This document shows positions 1 to 9,691 of a stretch of DNA of 64,000 bases, one piece after another. Positions within the stretch are counted from its first letter, which is position 1. The number at the start of each line of letters is the position of its first letter. Under the pieces are notes generated by a model. It was not told the origin of the DNA. It made no database searches and was given only the letters and a program-made list of their open reading frames with translations. The stretch covers positions 106,656 through 170,655 of the forward strand of contig NZ_WKKI01000004.1 of the NCBI RefSeq assembly GCF_009674805.1, given 5' to 3'. Made by a program: the position numbers and the translations under genes. This DNA comes from Metabacillus lacus. Its GTDB lineage: Bacteria; Bacillota; Bacilli; Bacillales; Bacillaceae.

Positions 1-766
1 GATTCGGGTCAACGGTATAAGCAATACCGAGGGAGTCGAGATAGTACAGGACTTTATCGAAATAAGCTCTGGAGTGCTCATTTAAGTAGTCTAAAATAGC
101 CGGGGCATTTCCCATCAGCTCGTGATCACGATCCTTTTTGCAGTCAAGAATCCTGAGGGGATTTTGCTGAAGCCTGTTTTGGCAGTCTGAACAAAATTCT
201 TCGATTCTTGGCTGAAAGTGGGAAACCAGCGCTTCTTTGTGCGACTTTCTGCTCTCACTGTCTCCAAGGCTGTTAATGACAAGCTTCAGTTTTTTCAGCC
301 CAGTCACTTTATACAGATTCATGGCAAGGGAAATAACTTCCGCATCAATTGCAGGATCATTGCTTCCCAGTGCTTCTACACCAAACTGCACAAACTGCCT
401 GAACCTGCCTGCCTGAGGACGTTCATAGCGGAACATCGGCCCGATATAATAGAGCTTAACGGGCTGCTGAGGAGCTGCGTACATTTTCTTTTCTACAAAA
501 GAGCGAACAGTAGAAGCAGTTCCTTCTGGACGAAGAGTAATGCTTCTGCCTTTTCTATCTTCAAAGGTGTACATTTCTTTTTGGACAATGTCTGTTGTTT
601 CTCCTACTCCTCTGAGAAAAAGTTCAGTGTGTTCAAAAACAGGAGTCCGAATCTCCTTATATTGAAAGCTTTTGCAAAGCTCTCTTGCTTTTTCCTCGAT
701 ATACTGCCATCGTTCAACTTCGCCAGGCAGAATATCCTGTGTACCTCTTGGAATTTGAAATGCCAT
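1..766 (-). CDS. hisS: Histidyl-tRNA synthetase, N-terminal part (runs off the window)
   Basis: Charges tRNA-His with histidine in the cytoplasm. The first 255 codons are visible and the gene continues past base 1; the family is usually about 420 residues. The start [14 protein letters not shown] follows GGAGGAGACTT at 771-781. Class II synthetase motif 1 ([14 protein letters not shown]) and motif 2 ([20 protein letters not shown]) are both readable, followed by the HisRS stretch [10 protein letters not shown]. The gene lies behind a T-box leader, so expression should respond to uncharged tRNA-His. In B. subtilis aspS follows; that part is outside the window. Identification is secure. Confidence 0.97.
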   Translation of the reverse strand, partial: MAFQIPRGTQDILPGEVERWQYIEEKARELCKSFQYKEIRTPVFEHTELFLRGVGETTDIVQKEMYTFEDRKGRSITLRPEGTASTVRSFVEKKMYAAPQQPVKLYYIGPMFRYERPQAGRFRQFVQFGVEALGSNDPAIDAEVISLAMNLYKVTGLKKLKLVINSLGDSESRKSHKEALVSHFQPRIEEFCSDCQNRLQQNPLRILDCKKDRDHELMGNAPAILDYLNEHSRAYFDKVLYYLDSLGIAYTVDPN

Positions 767-959
767 TCTAAGTCTCCTCCATTTTTTCCTGTGTAATATA
801 GGGCGTTTCCGCATATTTTGCTGCTTTATATGTAACGGGTTTGCTGAAAAGATAGGGCAGGATATTCACATACCATTCACCCGCTGCTTGCTATTGATTC
901 CTGTCATTCACCTCTCTGCATCAAGCGAGGTGCTGGCTGATACAGGAATCAGCCAAATA

Positions 960-1240
960 AAAAAACTCCCACCCCTACTAAAAAGTAGGGACGAGAGTTT
1001 ATACCCGTGGTGCCACCCTAGTTGAAGCAGGCAGATACGCCGCTTCCACTCAAACAGTTAACGCCTGCAACGTCCTTTTCCTAATAGGCGCCTGCCTTTC
1101 AGAAAGAAACCTAAGGAGTGTTGTTTCACGATGTCATCATGCAGAAATGCTTTCAGCCCGGGCATTTCTTCTCTGATCATGTGTAATCACCATTACTCTT
1201 CTCCATCTTTGGTTCACTATTATGTATCATTAGAATTTCT
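960..1240 (-). ncRNA. T-box leader of hisS with terminator/antiterminator
   Basis: Transcribed leader that senses tRNA-His charging. Reading the minus strand, the T-box core AGGGTGGCACCACGGG lies at 1005-1020 and is followed by a strong intrinsic terminator: stem CCCTAC/GTAGGG extended by AACTC/GGGAGTT, then a run of T at 960-966. Upstream are stem I-like inverted segments (AGAAATGCC with GCATTTCT at about 1141-1175). A CAC triplet at 1118-1120, on the 3' side of stem I, could be the histidine specifier; I could not fold the RNA to confirm it. The AG-rich T-box and terminator seen here are diagnostic for the class. Confidence 0.9.
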
Positions 1241-1243
1241 CTT

Positions 1244-1272
1244 ATCATACGAAGACAGCAGGTTTATGTCAA
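1244..1272 (-). promoter_or_regulatory. Sigma-A promoter of the hisS T-box transcript
   Basis: On the minus strand TTGACA (1267-1272) and TATGAT (1244-1249) are separated by exactly 17 bases. Transcription would start near 1237, just at the beginning of the T-box leader. The -35 box overlaps the stop codon of the upstream small gene (1269-1271). Confidence 0.85.
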
Positions 1273-1445
1273 GAGCGATTCATATGTTTTTTTAAATTCT
1301 TAACATCCCTGAGCGATAACCCAAACTCTGAAGCAAGCTCATAGGAGTCTGAGCGCTGTTCTTTCGCTATAAAGTCATGAAGATCCATTCCAAATACATC
1401 CATTGAGCTTGTCTGGGACTGCTCGCCTTTAGCACTGTATCTCAT
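1269..1445 (-). CDS. YrzK-like small conserved protein (58 aa)
   Basis: Small reading frame MRYSAKGEQSQTSSMDVF through KNLKKHMNRS. It lies where B. subtilis has yrzK, between hisS and the yrvJ amidase. The middle (GMDLHDFIAKEQ) and the C-terminal half (ASEFGLSLRDVKNLKKH) look like a short helical, helix-turn-helix-like protein, and relatives are often labelled sigma-70-like without functional proof. AGGAAG lies about 10 bases upstream of the ATG; an ATG five bases earlier closes after two codons. Its stop codon is inside the -35 box of the hisS leader promoter, so its transcription passes directly into hisS. The function is unknown. Confidence 0.72.
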   Translation of the reverse strand: MRYSAKGEQSQTSSMDVFGMDLHDFIAKEQRSDSYELASEFGLSLRDVKNLKKHMNRS

Positions 1446-1550
1446 TTCATCGGACTTCCTTTCTCGTTCTTCTCATTCCTATCCTTCCCAGAACTTAAAA
1501 AAATATTTCATTTCAATCAAGGAAAGTTGCCACAATAAATAGAATTGTTT

Positions 1551-1559
1551 TGATATAAT
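1551..1559 (+). promoter_or_regulatory. Extended -10 promoter for the SH3b amidase gene
   Basis: TGATATAAT is a perfect extended -10 (TG-N-TATAAT) located 26 bases before the TTG start. The best upstream -35-like hexamer, TTGCCA at 1527-1532, is too far away (21 bases), so this would be an extended -10 promoter. Confidence 0.5.
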
Positions 1560-1584
1560 ACATCTTTGAAAAGGAGGGGAGATT

Positions 1585-3276
1585 TTGAGAAAAAAAAGTA
1601 TATGGTTTCTATGCTTCATGCTGGCTGCCGGCCTTTTCCACACACAGCCGCTGACCATAAAAGCCGAAGAGGGCAGTCTCACGATTGCAGCCGAAAATGT
1701 GCATGTTAGAAGCGGTCCCGGCACCTCTTATTCTCTTATTGCAAAAGTGGAAAAAGGCCGGGAGTATGCAGTTGTAGAACGAAAACAAAACTGGACAAAA
1801 ATCAGGCTCAGCAGTGGAAAATCAGGCTGGGTAGCCAATTGGCTGACTTCCTCGCCCAGAGGTCAGGAGCAATACGTGCAAACGGCTGCTGATGACTTGC
1901 GAATACGAAGCGGAGCAGGCTCCAAGTACGATGTCATTGGAACTCTTGCCAAAGGCCGGAAAGCAAAAGTGCTTAACCGTCAGGGTGACTGGGTGAAGGT
2001 GGCGCAAGGCGGGACAGAAGGGTGGGTAGCTGCAGAGTATGTAAACTTAGGAAAAACAGCAGCTGAACCAATTTCAGTCCAAAGCACAGCAACCGTCAAT
2101 GCTTCATCCCTGAATATCCGTCAGGCTCCTGATACAGCCAGCAGCATTGAGGGCTCTGCTGCAAGAAATGAAACTGTGCAGGTACTAGCTCAAAACGGTG
2201 AGTGGTCACAGATCAAAAAAGGAAACAGCATATCCGGCTGGGTTTTGACAAAATATCTATCATCTGGAAAAGCCGGCGAAAAGCTTCCTGAAAATTCAAC
2301 TGGGCAGTCTGGAAAAGTTACTGCAGGAGGATTGAAAGTAAGAGAATCTTCCTCACTGTCAGGGAAGGTAAAGTTTACCCTTCCAAAAGGAGCAAAAGTG
2401 ACTGTTCTCGACAGTTCAGGGGACTGGCTTTATATTGAGCATGATGGAAACAAAGGCTGGACAGCAGGCTGGTATGTCAGCACTTCTTCTTCCAGCAAAG
2501 TACAGCCGGAAATAAACACGGTAACCATTACAGGAAGCGGCACAAATATCCGTAAGGGCCCTGATACTTCAAGCAGCATAGCTCATATTGCCGCGGCTGG
2601 CGAAACTTTTTCAGTACTGGGAAAAGATGGGGACTGGCTGAAGGTTGAGCTTCCTCAGGGAGGAGCAGGCTTTGTAGCGAGCTGGGTAATCGGAAACAGC
2701 CAGCCAAAGGAAACTGCGGCAGCAAAAAACAGCAGCCCGGGCCTCTCCAGCAAAACAATCGTAATCGATCCAGGTCATGGCGGAAGAGATGGCGGGGCAG
2801 TTGGCACAAGAGGAACGCTTGAAAAAGATCTTACTCTGAAGACCGCAAAGCTTGTTTATGATAAATTAAAGGCATCCGGAGCAGATGTGCATCTGACAAG
2901 AAGTCAGGATACATATATCAGTTTACCTGCGCGAGCTGCAGCATCACATTACCGAAATGCAGATGCGTTTATCAGCATTCACTATGACAGCAGCACTGAC
3001 TCCCGTGTTCACGGGCTCACAACTTATTATTATTCTGCTGCGGACAAGCCCCTGGCAAGCAGCATTCATAATCAGCTGGTCAAAAGAACGTCATCCAAAA
3101 GTTTGGGCATCAGGCATGGAGACTTTCATGTAATCAGAGAAAACAACCGTCCCTCCGTGCTGTTGGAGCTAGGCTTTCTCAGCAATCCGAATGAAGAACT
3201 CTCCATTCACTCCGCGTCCTACCAAGAACAGGTATCACAAGCAATCTATTATGGATTGACTGGATATTTGAACTAG
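1585..3276 (+). CDS. Secreted SH3b-repeat N-acetylmuramoyl-L-alanine amidase (YrvJ-like)
   Basis: Cell-wall hydrolase that would cut the amide bond between muramic acid and the stem peptide. A TTG start follows AAGGAGGGG at 1571-1579. A signal peptide (residues 1-27, KKS then a hydrophobic stretch to IKA) is followed by five bacterial SH3 repeats at about 30-90, 95-156, 167-227, 243-305 and 312-373, each with an N-I/V-R-x-G/A/S-P-like turn and a GW core. The Amidase_3 domain covers 391-561: H398 in IDPGHGG, E413 and H466 fit the zinc ligands, E528 in LELGF the catalytic glutamate. The SH3 repeats are expected to bind the wall. The gene matches yrvJ of B. subtilis in place and architecture. 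Its stop codon abuts the repeat array at 3277. Confidence 0.93.
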   Translation: MRKKSIWFLCFMLAAGLFHTQPLTIKAEEGSLTIAAENVHVRSGPGTSYSLIAKVEKGREYAVVERKQNWTKIRLSSGKSGWVANWLTSSPRGQEQYVQTAADDLRIRSGAGSKYDVIGTLAKGRKAKVLNRQGDWVKVAQGGTEGWVAAEYVNLGKTAAEPISVQSTATVNASSLNIRQAPDTASSIEGSAARNETVQVLAQNGEWSQIKKGNSISGWVLTKYLSSGKAGEKLPENSTGQSGKVTAGGLKVRESSSLSGKVKFTLPKGAKVTVLDSSGDWLYIEHDGNKGWTAGWYVSTSSSSKVQPEINTVTITGSGTNIRKGPDTSSSIAHIAAAGETFSVLGKDGDWLKVELPQGGAGFVASWVIGNSQPKETAAAKNSSPGLSSKTIVIDPGHGGRDGGAVGTRGTLEKDLTLKTAKLVYDKLKASGADVHLTRSQDTYISLPARAAASHYRNADAFISIHYDSSTDSRVHGLTTYYYSAADKPLASSIHNQLVKRTSSKSLGIRHGDFHVIRENNRPSVLLELGFLSNPNEELSIHSASYQEQVSQAIYYGLTGYLN

Positions 3277-3400
3277 AAAAGCGGAAAGCGCCCGTTCAGC
3301 GGCGACAAGCATAAGACGGTTTGGGCATGAGGTCGTTTTTTGACCTCTTGACCAAAATGGCTTATGACCTCGAGCCGTTGGCGCCTGGAGCTGGACAATG
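3277..3400 (+). repeat. Structured interspersed repeat, array 1 copy 1
   Basis: Unit running from AAAAGCGGAAAGCGCC to GGAGCTGGACAATG. Invariant parts are CGACAAGCATAAGA and GGCTTATGACCTCGAG, in which CATAAG pairs with CTTATG. The central hairpin is AGGTC (3330-3334) with GACCT (3342-3346) around a T-rich loop. The outer arms GCGCC and GGCGC also pair. It begins on the base after the amidase stop codon. Confidence 0.85.
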
Positions 3401-3403
3401 TAG

Positions 3404-3590
3404 AAAAGCGGAAGGCGCCTTACTAAGGAAGTCATGCTAAGATCGCCACGTCCTGTGGCAACGCATGACTGTCCGACGTCCTGTCAGGCTGCGACAAGCA
3501 TAAGATGGCTTGGACGTAAGGGCGCTTTTTGCCCTTATGGCCTAGACAGCTTATGACCTCGAGCGGCTGGCCGGTGGAGCTGGACAATGT
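3404..3590 (+). repeat. Structured interspersed repeat, array 1 copy 2 (with inserted module)
   Basis: Same frame as copy 1, but the central hairpin is TAAGGGC (3517-3523) with GCCCTTA (3531-3537). The arms have changed together. An extra module of about 65 bases (3424-3490) sits in the left arm: AAGTCATGC with GCATGACT, and GCCAC with GTGGC. Confidence 0.85.
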
Positions 3591-3592
3591 AG

Positions 3593-3717
3593 AAAAGCGG
3601 AGGCAGCTTGCTCAGGCCCGACAAGCATAAGACAAGCTGGAATGAAGGTTGTTCTTTAACCTTCAGGCCGGATTGGCTTATGACCTCGAGGGCCTAGCTG
3701 TTGGAGCTGAAAAATGT
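3593..3717 (+). repeat. Structured interspersed repeat, array 1 copy 3
   Basis: Third unit. The central hairpin is TGAAGGTT (3643-3650) with AACCTTCA (3658-3665). The outer arms CAGCT...AGGCCC and GGGCCTAGCTG are again complementary but differ from copy 1. The array ends here with a decayed copy of the start motif (AAAAGCTGAAG). Confidence 0.82.
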
Positions 3718-3763
3718 AGAAAAGCTGAAGTCTTCCGAATACAACTTTCATAAGCAATAATAA

Positions 3764-3790
3764 AGGCCAGGCAGCATGCCTGGCTTTAAA
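3764..3790. terminator. Hairpin between the repeat array and dtd
   Basis: GCCAGGC-AGCAT-GCCTGGC with AAAG on one side and CTTT on the other. Tails on both strands are short, so it could serve as a weak bidirectional terminator for the amidase transcript and for dtd. Confidence 0.6.
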
Positions 3791-3799
3791 AGTATCTTC

Positions 3800-4252
3800 T
3801 TATGAATTTCTGTCTTCACTGTTCAGCAGCAGTGTAACAGGTCCATCGTTTGTAAACTGTACGTCCATCATTGCGCCGAAGATTCCCGTTTGCACTTCTG
3901 TACCCTTTTCCTTTAGCTTTTCGTTGAAATAATCGTAAAGTTCCTTGGCATATTGAGGTTTTGCTGCAGCCATAAAATTAGGCCGCCTCCCCTTCCTGCA
4001 ATCTCCGTACAATGTGAATTGAGAGACTGAAAGGATATCCAGTCCTACATTCAGCAGGGAGAGATTCATTTTGCCTGATTCATCTTCAAATATGCGGAGA
4101 TTCACAATCTTTTCTGCAAGGTAATCTGCATCCTGCTGTGTATCATCATGGGTAATTCCGACAAGAAGCAAAAGCCCCGCAGAAATTTCTCCAACTATTT
4201 CTCCGTCAACCATCACTTTTGCCTCTTTGGATCTTTGTAAAACAATCCTCAA
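3800..4252 (-). CDS. dtd: D-aminoacyl-tRNA deacylase
   Basis: Removes D-amino acids mischarged onto tRNA, protecting translation. 150 residues, the normal length. The two family signatures are visible: [17 protein letters not shown] in the middle and NDGPVTLLL near the C-terminus, the latter carrying the Gly-cisPro element that screens substrate chirality. The start is TTG at 4252 ([13 protein letters not shown]), preceded by AGAGAGGGCG. Only 14 bases separate it from the relA stop, so it is probably the last gene of a relA-dtd transcript, as in B. subtilis. Confidence 0.95.
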   Translation of the reverse strand: MRIVLQRSKEAKVMVDGEIVGEISAGLLLLVGITHDDTQQDADYLAEKIVNLRIFEDESGKMNLSLLNVGLDILSVSQFTLYGDCRKGRRPNFMAAAKPQYAKELYDYFNEKLKEKGTEVQTGIFGAMMDVQFTNDGPVTLLLNSEDRNS

Positions 4253-4266
4253 GAAAAACGCCCTCT

Positions 4267-6465
4267 CTAATTCAATATTCTGCGAACAGAATAAATGTCT
4301 GATAATTGTTTAATCCGTTCCACTACCTTATGAAGATGACTAATATTTTGAATAGAAATAGCCATATGAATGGTTGCCACTTTATTACGGTCAGAGCGGC
4401 CGGAAACAGATGAGATATTCGTTTTCGTTTCATTCACCGCCTGCAGCACTTCATTCAGCAAGCCTCTTCTGTCAAAGCCGAGGATTTCTATCTCAACATT
4501 ATATTCCTTTCGCCCGGCAGACTGATGATGCTCCCACTCAACCGGAATCAGCCGCTCGTGGGCTGCTTCGGCTATCACATTGGGGCAGTCCTCCCTGTGT
4601 ACGGAAACGCCTCTGCCTTTTGTAATAAATCCGACAATTTCGTCACCCGGAACAGGGTTGCAGCATTTCGACAGCCTGATTAGAAGATTGTCGATTCCTT
4701 TCACCCTGACGCCGGAATCTCTTTTTCTTGCTGTGCTGTACTGCTTAACTTCAGACACCATTTCATCAAGCTGTTTTTCCTGCTCCTGGTCTCTTTGCTT
4801 GCGCCACTTTTCAGTGAGCCTGTTGGCTACCTGCAGTGCTGTAATTCCGTTGTATCCAACTGCTGCATACATATCTTCTTCATGAGTAAAGTTGAATTTC
4901 TCAAACACTCTTTTCAAATTATCGGAGGTTAGTACTTCCTTCAATTCAAAATCCATGTTTTTAATTTCTTTTTCGACAAGCTCTTTGCCCTTATCGACAT
5001 TTTCATCACGGCGCTGCTTTTTAAAGAACTGCCTGATTTTATTTTTAGCCTGTGACGTTTGAGCCAGCTTCAGCCAGTCCTGGCTGGGACCGTAAGAATG
5101 CTTGGAAGTCAGGATTTCAATGATATCCCCGGTTTTCAGTTTATAATCGAGCGTTACCATTTTGCCGTTCACTTTGGCACCAATTGTTTTGTTGCCGATT
5201 TCTGAATGAATTCTATAGGCGAAATCAATTGGGACAGACCCTGAAGGAAGTTCAATTACATCCCCTTTGGGCGTGAAAATGAACACCATATCTGAAAACA
5301 GATCAATCTTTAAAGATTCCATAAATTCCTCAGCATTTGTAGCGTCATTTTGGAATTCAAGAATTTCCCGGAACCATGTCAATTTTTGTTCTAACGTAGC
5401 TTTGGTTTCTGTTTCTTTTCCTTCTTTATAAGCCCAGTGTGCAGCAATTCCATACTCTGCAATCTCGTGCATTTCTTCCGTGCGGATTTGAACTTCAAGA
5501 GGATCTCCCTTCGGACCAATTACAGTCGTATGAAGGGATTGATACATATTCGGCTTCGGCATCGCGATATAATCCTTAAATCTGCCCGGCATCGGTTTCC
5601 AGCACGTATGAATGATGCCTAGAACGGCATAGCAGTCTTTAATGCTGTTCACGATAATCCGGACTGCGAGAAGATCATAAATTTCATTGAACTGCTTATT
5701 TTGCAGCACCATTTTTCGGTATATGCTGTAAATATGCTTAGGACGACCCGAAAAATCAGCTTTAATATTTACTTCACTGACCCTGCTGCGCACTTCATCC
5801 ACTACACCGTCCAGATACTGCTCCCGCTCTGCTCGTTTCTTTTTCATTAAGTTAACAATGCGGTAATATTGCTGAGGATTTAAATATCTTAAAGCAGTAT
5901 CCTCAAGCTCCCACTTTATTTTGGAGATCCCCAGGCGATGTGCCAGAGGAGCAAATATTTCAAGCGTTTCATTGGAGATTCTGCGCTGTTTTTCCTGCGG
6001 AAGATGCTTCAGTGTACGCATATTATGCAGCCTGTCCGCCAGCTTAATCAGGATCACCCGGATATCCTGGGCCATCGCAACAAACATTTTTCGATGATTT
6101 TCAGCCTGCTGTTCTTCCTGAGATTTATATTTAATCTTCCCAAGCTTCGTTACACCGTCCACCAGCATCGCCGTTTCATCATTAAAAGCCTTTCTGATAT
6201 CATCCAGCGTTACATCGGTATCCTCTACAACATCATGCAGAAAACCTCCGGCAATGGTTGCAGGATCCATTTCCAGGTCAACCAAGATGCCCGCCACCTG
6301 TATTGGATGAATGATATAAGGCTCACCCGATTTGCGGAACTGTTCTTTGTGAGCATCCTCAGCAAAGGAGCAGGCCCGCTGTATAAAGTTTATATGTTCA
6401 TCAGAAAGATAATGCCGGGCATTGTCGATTACCTGTTCTGCAGTCAATACTTTGTCATTTGCCAT
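4267..6465 (-). CDS. relA: Bifunctional (p)ppGpp synthetase/hydrolase Rel
   Basis: Makes and degrades the stringent-response alarmone. 732 residues from ATG 6465, chosen because AGGTGATGGA sits just upstream and because [14 protein letters not shown] matches the family start; an upstream in-frame ATG at 6540 would add 25 atypical residues. Order: HD hydrolase (about 45-150, with [11 protein letters not shown]), synthetase (about 235-350, [12 protein letters not shown] and [20 protein letters not shown]), TGS (about 390-455), zinc-finger/helical region ([10 protein letters not shown]), ACT (about 655-732). The intact HD domain indicates a bifunctional enzyme. It is transcribed with dtd. Confidence 0.97.
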   Translation of the reverse strand: MANDKVLTAEQVIDNARHYLSDEHINFIQRACSFAEDAHKEQFRKSGEPYIIHPIQVAGILVDLEMDPATIAGGFLHDVVEDTDVTLDDIRKAFNDETAMLVDGVTKLGKIKYKSQEEQQAENHRKMFVAMAQDIRVILIKLADRLHNMRTLKHLPQEKQRRISNETLEIFAPLAHRLGISKIKWELEDTALRYLNPQQYYRIVNLMKKKRAEREQYLDGVVDEVRSRVSEVNIKADFSGRPKHIYSIYRKMVLQNKQFNEIYDLLAVRIIVNSIKDCYAVLGIIHTCWKPMPGRFKDYIAMPKPNMYQSLHTTVIGPKGDPLEVQIRTEEMHEIAEYGIAAHWAYKEGKETETKATLEQKLTWFREILEFQNDATNAEEFMESLKIDLFSDMVFIFTPKGDVIELPSGSVPIDFAYRIHSEIGNKTIGAKVNGKMVTLDYKLKTGDIIEILTSKHSYGPSQDWLKLAQTSQAKNKIRQFFKKQRRDENVDKGKELVEKEIKNMDFELKEVLTSDNLKRVFEKFNFTHEEDMYAAVGYNGITALQVANRLTEKWRKQRDQEQEKQLDEMVSEVKQYSTARKRDSGVRVKGIDNLLIRLSKCCNPVPGDEIVGFITKGRGVSVHREDCPNVIAEAAHERLIPVEWEHHQSAGRKEYNVEIEILGFDRRGLLNEVLQAVNETKTNISSVSGRSDRNKVATIHMAISIQNISHLHKVVERIKQLSDIYSVRRILN

Positions 6466-6613
6466 TCCATCACCTGATTCCAGTGGTTCTGATACCGATA
6501 TCATACGGTATGAACGTACCTTATTTCCGAAAATAAACAATCAGTAAAATATTGTAAGCAACGAGATTGTACCTTGCTGCTTTATAAATTGTTTTAATTT
6601 TATTATTGTCATT

Positions 6614-6642
6614 ATTATCATGAAAAAAGCTTCACTTGTAAA
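6614..6642 (-). promoter_or_regulatory. Sigma-A promoter of relA
   Basis: Minus strand TTTACA (6637-6642), a 17-base spacer, then GATAAT (6614-6619). This predicts a 5' untranslated leader of about 140 bases before the relA ATG. Confidence 0.7.
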
Positions 6643-6664
6643 GAGCCAGACTGGATAATTTGCG

Positions 6665-6681
6665 GACCAATATATGGTCCT
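6665..6681. other. Inverted repeat upstream of the relA promoter
   Basis: GGACCA-ATATA-TGGTCC, a 6-base perfect inverted repeat 23 bases upstream of the relA -35 box. Its position would suit a regulator-binding site; no factor can be named from sequence. Confidence 0.4.
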
Positions 6682-6704
6682 CTGCCCCTTCGGCAGTTAT
6701 TTAT

Positions 6705-6733
6705 AGAAAAAAAGCACCCTTTTGGAGTGCTTT
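6705..6733 (-). terminator. Rho-independent terminator after apt
   Basis: Minus strand AAAGCACTCC-AAAA-GGGTGCTTT followed by further T. It lies 13 bases after the apt stop. Confidence 0.88.
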
Positions 6734-6745
6734 CTGTTTAGAAAA

Positions 6746-7258
6746 TTAATACTTCATAAGTGTTAATACATCGTAGCCTTCAAGCTTGGACCTGCCCTCA
6801 AGATAGGTTAGCTCAATCAGGAAAGCAATGCCGGCTACAACTCCGCCGAGCGATTCAACAAGCTTGATTGTTGCTTCAATGGTTCCGCCAGTAGCCAGCA
6901 GGTCATCTGTAATCAAGACTCTTTGCCCCGGCTTGATGGCATCCTTATGAATTGTCAGTACGTCCTTCCCGTACTCCAAACCATAGTCTACACGAATGAC
7001 ATCACGCGGAAGCTTGCCTTCTTTTCTTACAGGGGCAAAGCCCACTTCAAGCGCATAGGCAACCGGGCAGCCAATGATAAAGCCGCGGGCTTCAGGGCCG
7101 ACAACAAGGTCGATCTGCTGTTTGTTAGCATATTCTACGATCTGGTCAGTAGCATACTTGTATGCTTGGCCGTTATCCATAAGGGTTGTGATATCTTTAA
7201 ATTGGATACCTTCCTTTGGATAGTTCGGGACCACGGTAATAAATTTCTTTAAGTCCAT
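6746..7258 (-). CDS. apt: Adenine phosphoribosyltransferase
   Basis: Salvages adenine to AMP using PRPP. 170 residues from ATG 7258 ([17 protein letters not shown]), which follows GGAGGAC; a frame start at 7282 would add eight atypical residues. The PRPP-binding loop [13 protein letters not shown] and the purine-contact stretch [11 protein letters not shown] are intact. Sixteen bases separate it from the recJ stop, so recJ and apt are probably cotranscribed, as in B. subtilis. A terminator follows. Confidence 0.96.
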   Translation of the reverse strand: MDLKKFITVVPNYPKEGIQFKDITTLMDNGQAYKYATDQIVEYANKQQIDLVVGPEARGFIIGCPVAYALEVGFAPVRKEGKLPRDVIRVDYGLEYGKDVLTIHKDAIKPGQRVLITDDLLATGGTIEATIKLVESLGGVVAGIAFLIELTYLEGRSKLEGYDVLTLMKY

Positions 7259-7274
7259 CTGACTATTGTCCTCC

Positions 7275-9623
7275 TCATACATTCAAGAGCATTGAAGATT
7301 GTTTCATATTTTCCTCAAACCACTGTTTTAATTCAAGATATGATGTATAAAGCAGCATTTTCTCTAATTCAACCTTATGCTGTCTCTGAGAATATGTCTT
7401 TGACTTCATCAAGTCTCTTTTCTTTACTTCATCCGCAATGGATATAACACCATTCTCTATTGTAACAAAATCCAGTTCAAAAAACACTCTCGACATAAAA
7501 TCAACGGTGTCTTTTGACCAGCCTTTATGCTTGGCAAGAAGTTCTCCGTTTTGTTTTAAATTGAAAGGCGATTTTTTCACAAGGAAAGAATAAAACCATT
7601 TAAAATGTTCGCGATTCGGCTGCGTTGAAAAGAAAGCATCTTCATGCTGATTAAATATAGCATAAACTCTTTGAGGTAAACCACTATGAAATAAATATTT
7701 CACAAGGTCCAGCTCATCAGGGGTATCAAATAATACAGCATATTTGCCTGAGATATCAGCGTGAATGGCTGCTTCTTTTGTATCTGCCAGCAGGGGATGA
7801 TATCCCAGCTGCAGCAGCCTGTTATAATTCTCCTTTTGAAATGTAATAAGAGCCCGCTTTTCCGGAGATATGCTGCCCGCAAGTTTTTCCGGATCTCTTG
7901 CCCCTCTCCAGTCAAATAACTGCCATTGATCAATAGCTAAATCATGGAGCATCAGCTGCGGCTTTCTCCTATTGTTCCATTCATTTACCGACAATTCACC
8001 AATCACAGATACTTTAGACAGCGGCGCCATTTCTTCATACAGAGATCCAAAACCGAATCCGATGCAATCTAACAGAGCTTGTTCTTCCTTCAGAACAAGT
8101 TTGATGTGAGATGAATCCGATCCTATTCTTTTTGCATTCTCAACTAGGACATCTGATAAGTGAACTACAGGTTTAGGGTTGCCCATCCCGAATGGAGCAA
8201 GCAGGTTCAACTCTTCAATGGTGCTGATTGTAACTTCTTCCAGCGAACAGGAAATATCCACCTTTGAGATTGGCACCAAATCCTCAGGAGTAAGCTTGCT
8301 TTTTGCTGCCACAGAAAGCCTGCTTCTTAGTTCCCCAACGTCCTCCTGTTTTAAAGTCATTCCCGCAGCCATTGGATGTCCTCCAAAGTGAGGAAGAATA
8401 TCCCTGCACTGTGACAAGTTGGCGAACAGGTCAAAGCCCTCAATACTTCTAGCCGACCCTTTTGCATTGCCTGTTTCAGGGTCAATGCTCAACACAATTG
8501 CGGGCCTGTAAAACTTGTCGACCAGCCTCGAAGCCACAATTCCTACAACACCTGCATTCCAGTTTTCCTGGGCAATAACCAGTACCGGATTCTCATCCAC
8601 GGGATAATTTTGTTCAACATGCTGTATTGCTTCTTCAGTCATACTGCTGACAAGCTTTTGTCTTTCTTTATTCATAGTATCCACTTGTTCCGCAAGTGCA
8701 GCAGCAGCCTCTGGATCCTTTGTCATGAGCAGGTCTACAGCAGGATCTGCTGCCCCCAGCCTTCCGACTGCATTGATGCGCGGACCTATAGCAAACCCGA
8801 TGGTTTCTTCATTTACTGAGTCAAGAGAGGTCCCTGAAAGCTTCAGCAAAGCTTTCAAGCCCGGTCGAACCGTCCGTCTGAGCTCACCTATCCCTCTTGA
8901 AGCAATTAAACGGTTCTCGCCATGAAGAGGCACCAAGTCTGCAATTGTACCAATTGCAGCCACTTCCAAGAGTTCTTCAGGAATTTCACCAAGCAGTGCA
9001 GAAGCAAGCTTCAAAGCCACACCTGCTCCAGCCAGTTCTTTAAATGGATAAAAACAGCCTTCTTGTTTAGGATGTATGATGGCCAGTGCTTCCGGAAGCA
9101 CCGGACCCGGCTCATGATGATCCGTTATAATTAAGTCCATACCAAGCTCTCTTGCCAATGAAGCTTCATTTACGGCAGCAATTCCCGTATCAACTGTTAT
9201 GATTAGAGAACAGCCCTTTTCTTTCAGCTTTCGAAAAGCCCCTTCATTGGGTCCGTATCCTTCTGTAAAACGGTTGGGTATATAAAATTCGGCGATTGCA
9301 CCGAGTTTCCGTAAAGTCTCCAGCATAATTGTCGTGCTGCTCACTCCGTCGGCGTCATAATCTCCATAAATCACAATCTGTTCAGAATTGCTGACAGCTT
9401 TTTTAATGCGGGATACTGCCTCTTCCATTCCTTTCATGAGGAATGGATCAAGAAAGGGCTGTTTTTCAGTATGTAAAAACTGTTCAGCAGCTTCTGCTGA
9501 ATGTATTCCCCGATTGACCAGCAAGGCAGATACCAAAGATGACAGCTTCAGCTTGTCACAAAGCTCATTCGCCTTTTCCGAATCTGCTTCAGCTAAAGAC
9601 CACCTCTTTTTAGGTTTTAACAT
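7275..9623 (-). CDS. recJ: Single-stranded-DNA-specific 5'-3' exonuclease RecJ
   Basis: Degrades single-stranded DNA 5' to 3' in recombination and mismatch repair. 782 residues from ATG 9623, placed after GAGGGGTGA; the longer frame to 9680 adds 19 unlikely residues. The DHH-family metal sites are present: [19 protein letters not shown] and ITDHHEPG in the N-terminal third, and GGHPMAAG in DHHA1. The extended C-terminal part (after about residue 560) is typical of the Bacillus proteins. It is upstream of apt and downstream of the LapA-like gene. Confidence 0.96.
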   Translation of the reverse strand: MLKPKKRWSLAEADSEKANELCDKLKLSSLVSALLVNRGIHSAEAAEQFLHTEKQPFLDPFLMKGMEEAVSRIKKAVSNSEQIVIYGDYDADGVSSTTIMLETLRKLGAIAEFYIPNRFTEGYGPNEGAFRKLKEKGCSLIITVDTGIAAVNEASLARELGMDLIITDHHEPGPVLPEALAIIHPKQEGCFYPFKELAGAGVALKLASALLGEIPEELLEVAAIGTIADLVPLHGENRLIASRGIGELRRTVRPGLKALLKLSGTSLDSVNEETIGFAIGPRINAVGRLGAADPAVDLLMTKDPEAAAALAEQVDTMNKERQKLVSSMTEEAIQHVEQNYPVDENPVLVIAQENWNAGVVGIVASRLVDKFYRPAIVLSIDPETGNAKGSARSIEGFDLFANLSQCRDILPHFGGHPMAAGMTLKQEDVGELRSRLSVAAKSKLTPEDLVPISKVDISCSLEEVTISTIEELNLLAPFGMGNPKPVVHLSDVLVENAKRIGSDSSHIKLVLKEEQALLDCIGFGFGSLYEEMAPLSKVSVIGELSVNEWNNRRKPQLMLHDLAIDQWQLFDWRGARDPEKLAGSISPEKRALITFQKENYNRLLQLGYHPLLADTKEAAIHADISGKYAVLFDTPDELDLVKYLFHSGLPQRVYAIFNQHEDAFFSTQPNREHFKWFYSFLVKKSPFNLKQNGELLAKHKGWSKDTVDFMSRVFFELDFVTIENGVISIADEVKKRDLMKSKTYSQRQHKVELEKMLLYTSYLELKQWFEENMKQSSMLLNV

Positions 9624-9691
9624 AAATTCACCCCTCAACCACACTATTATACAAAAGCGGCTGAGGGGTTTCAAATTCATTTTATGGGAGA

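Noticed and set aside
218..796. 192-codon plus-strand open frame antisense to hisS
   Set aside because: No ribosome site, no recognisable protein; the opposite strand encodes intact HisRS motifs.
3235..3435. Minus-strand open frame over the first repeat unit
   Set aside because: It reads through the hairpin repeat and has no ribosome site or similar frame in the other units.
5938..6477. 179-codon plus-strand open frame antisense to relA
   Set aside because: Lies wholly within the conserved HD domain of relA; no start signal.
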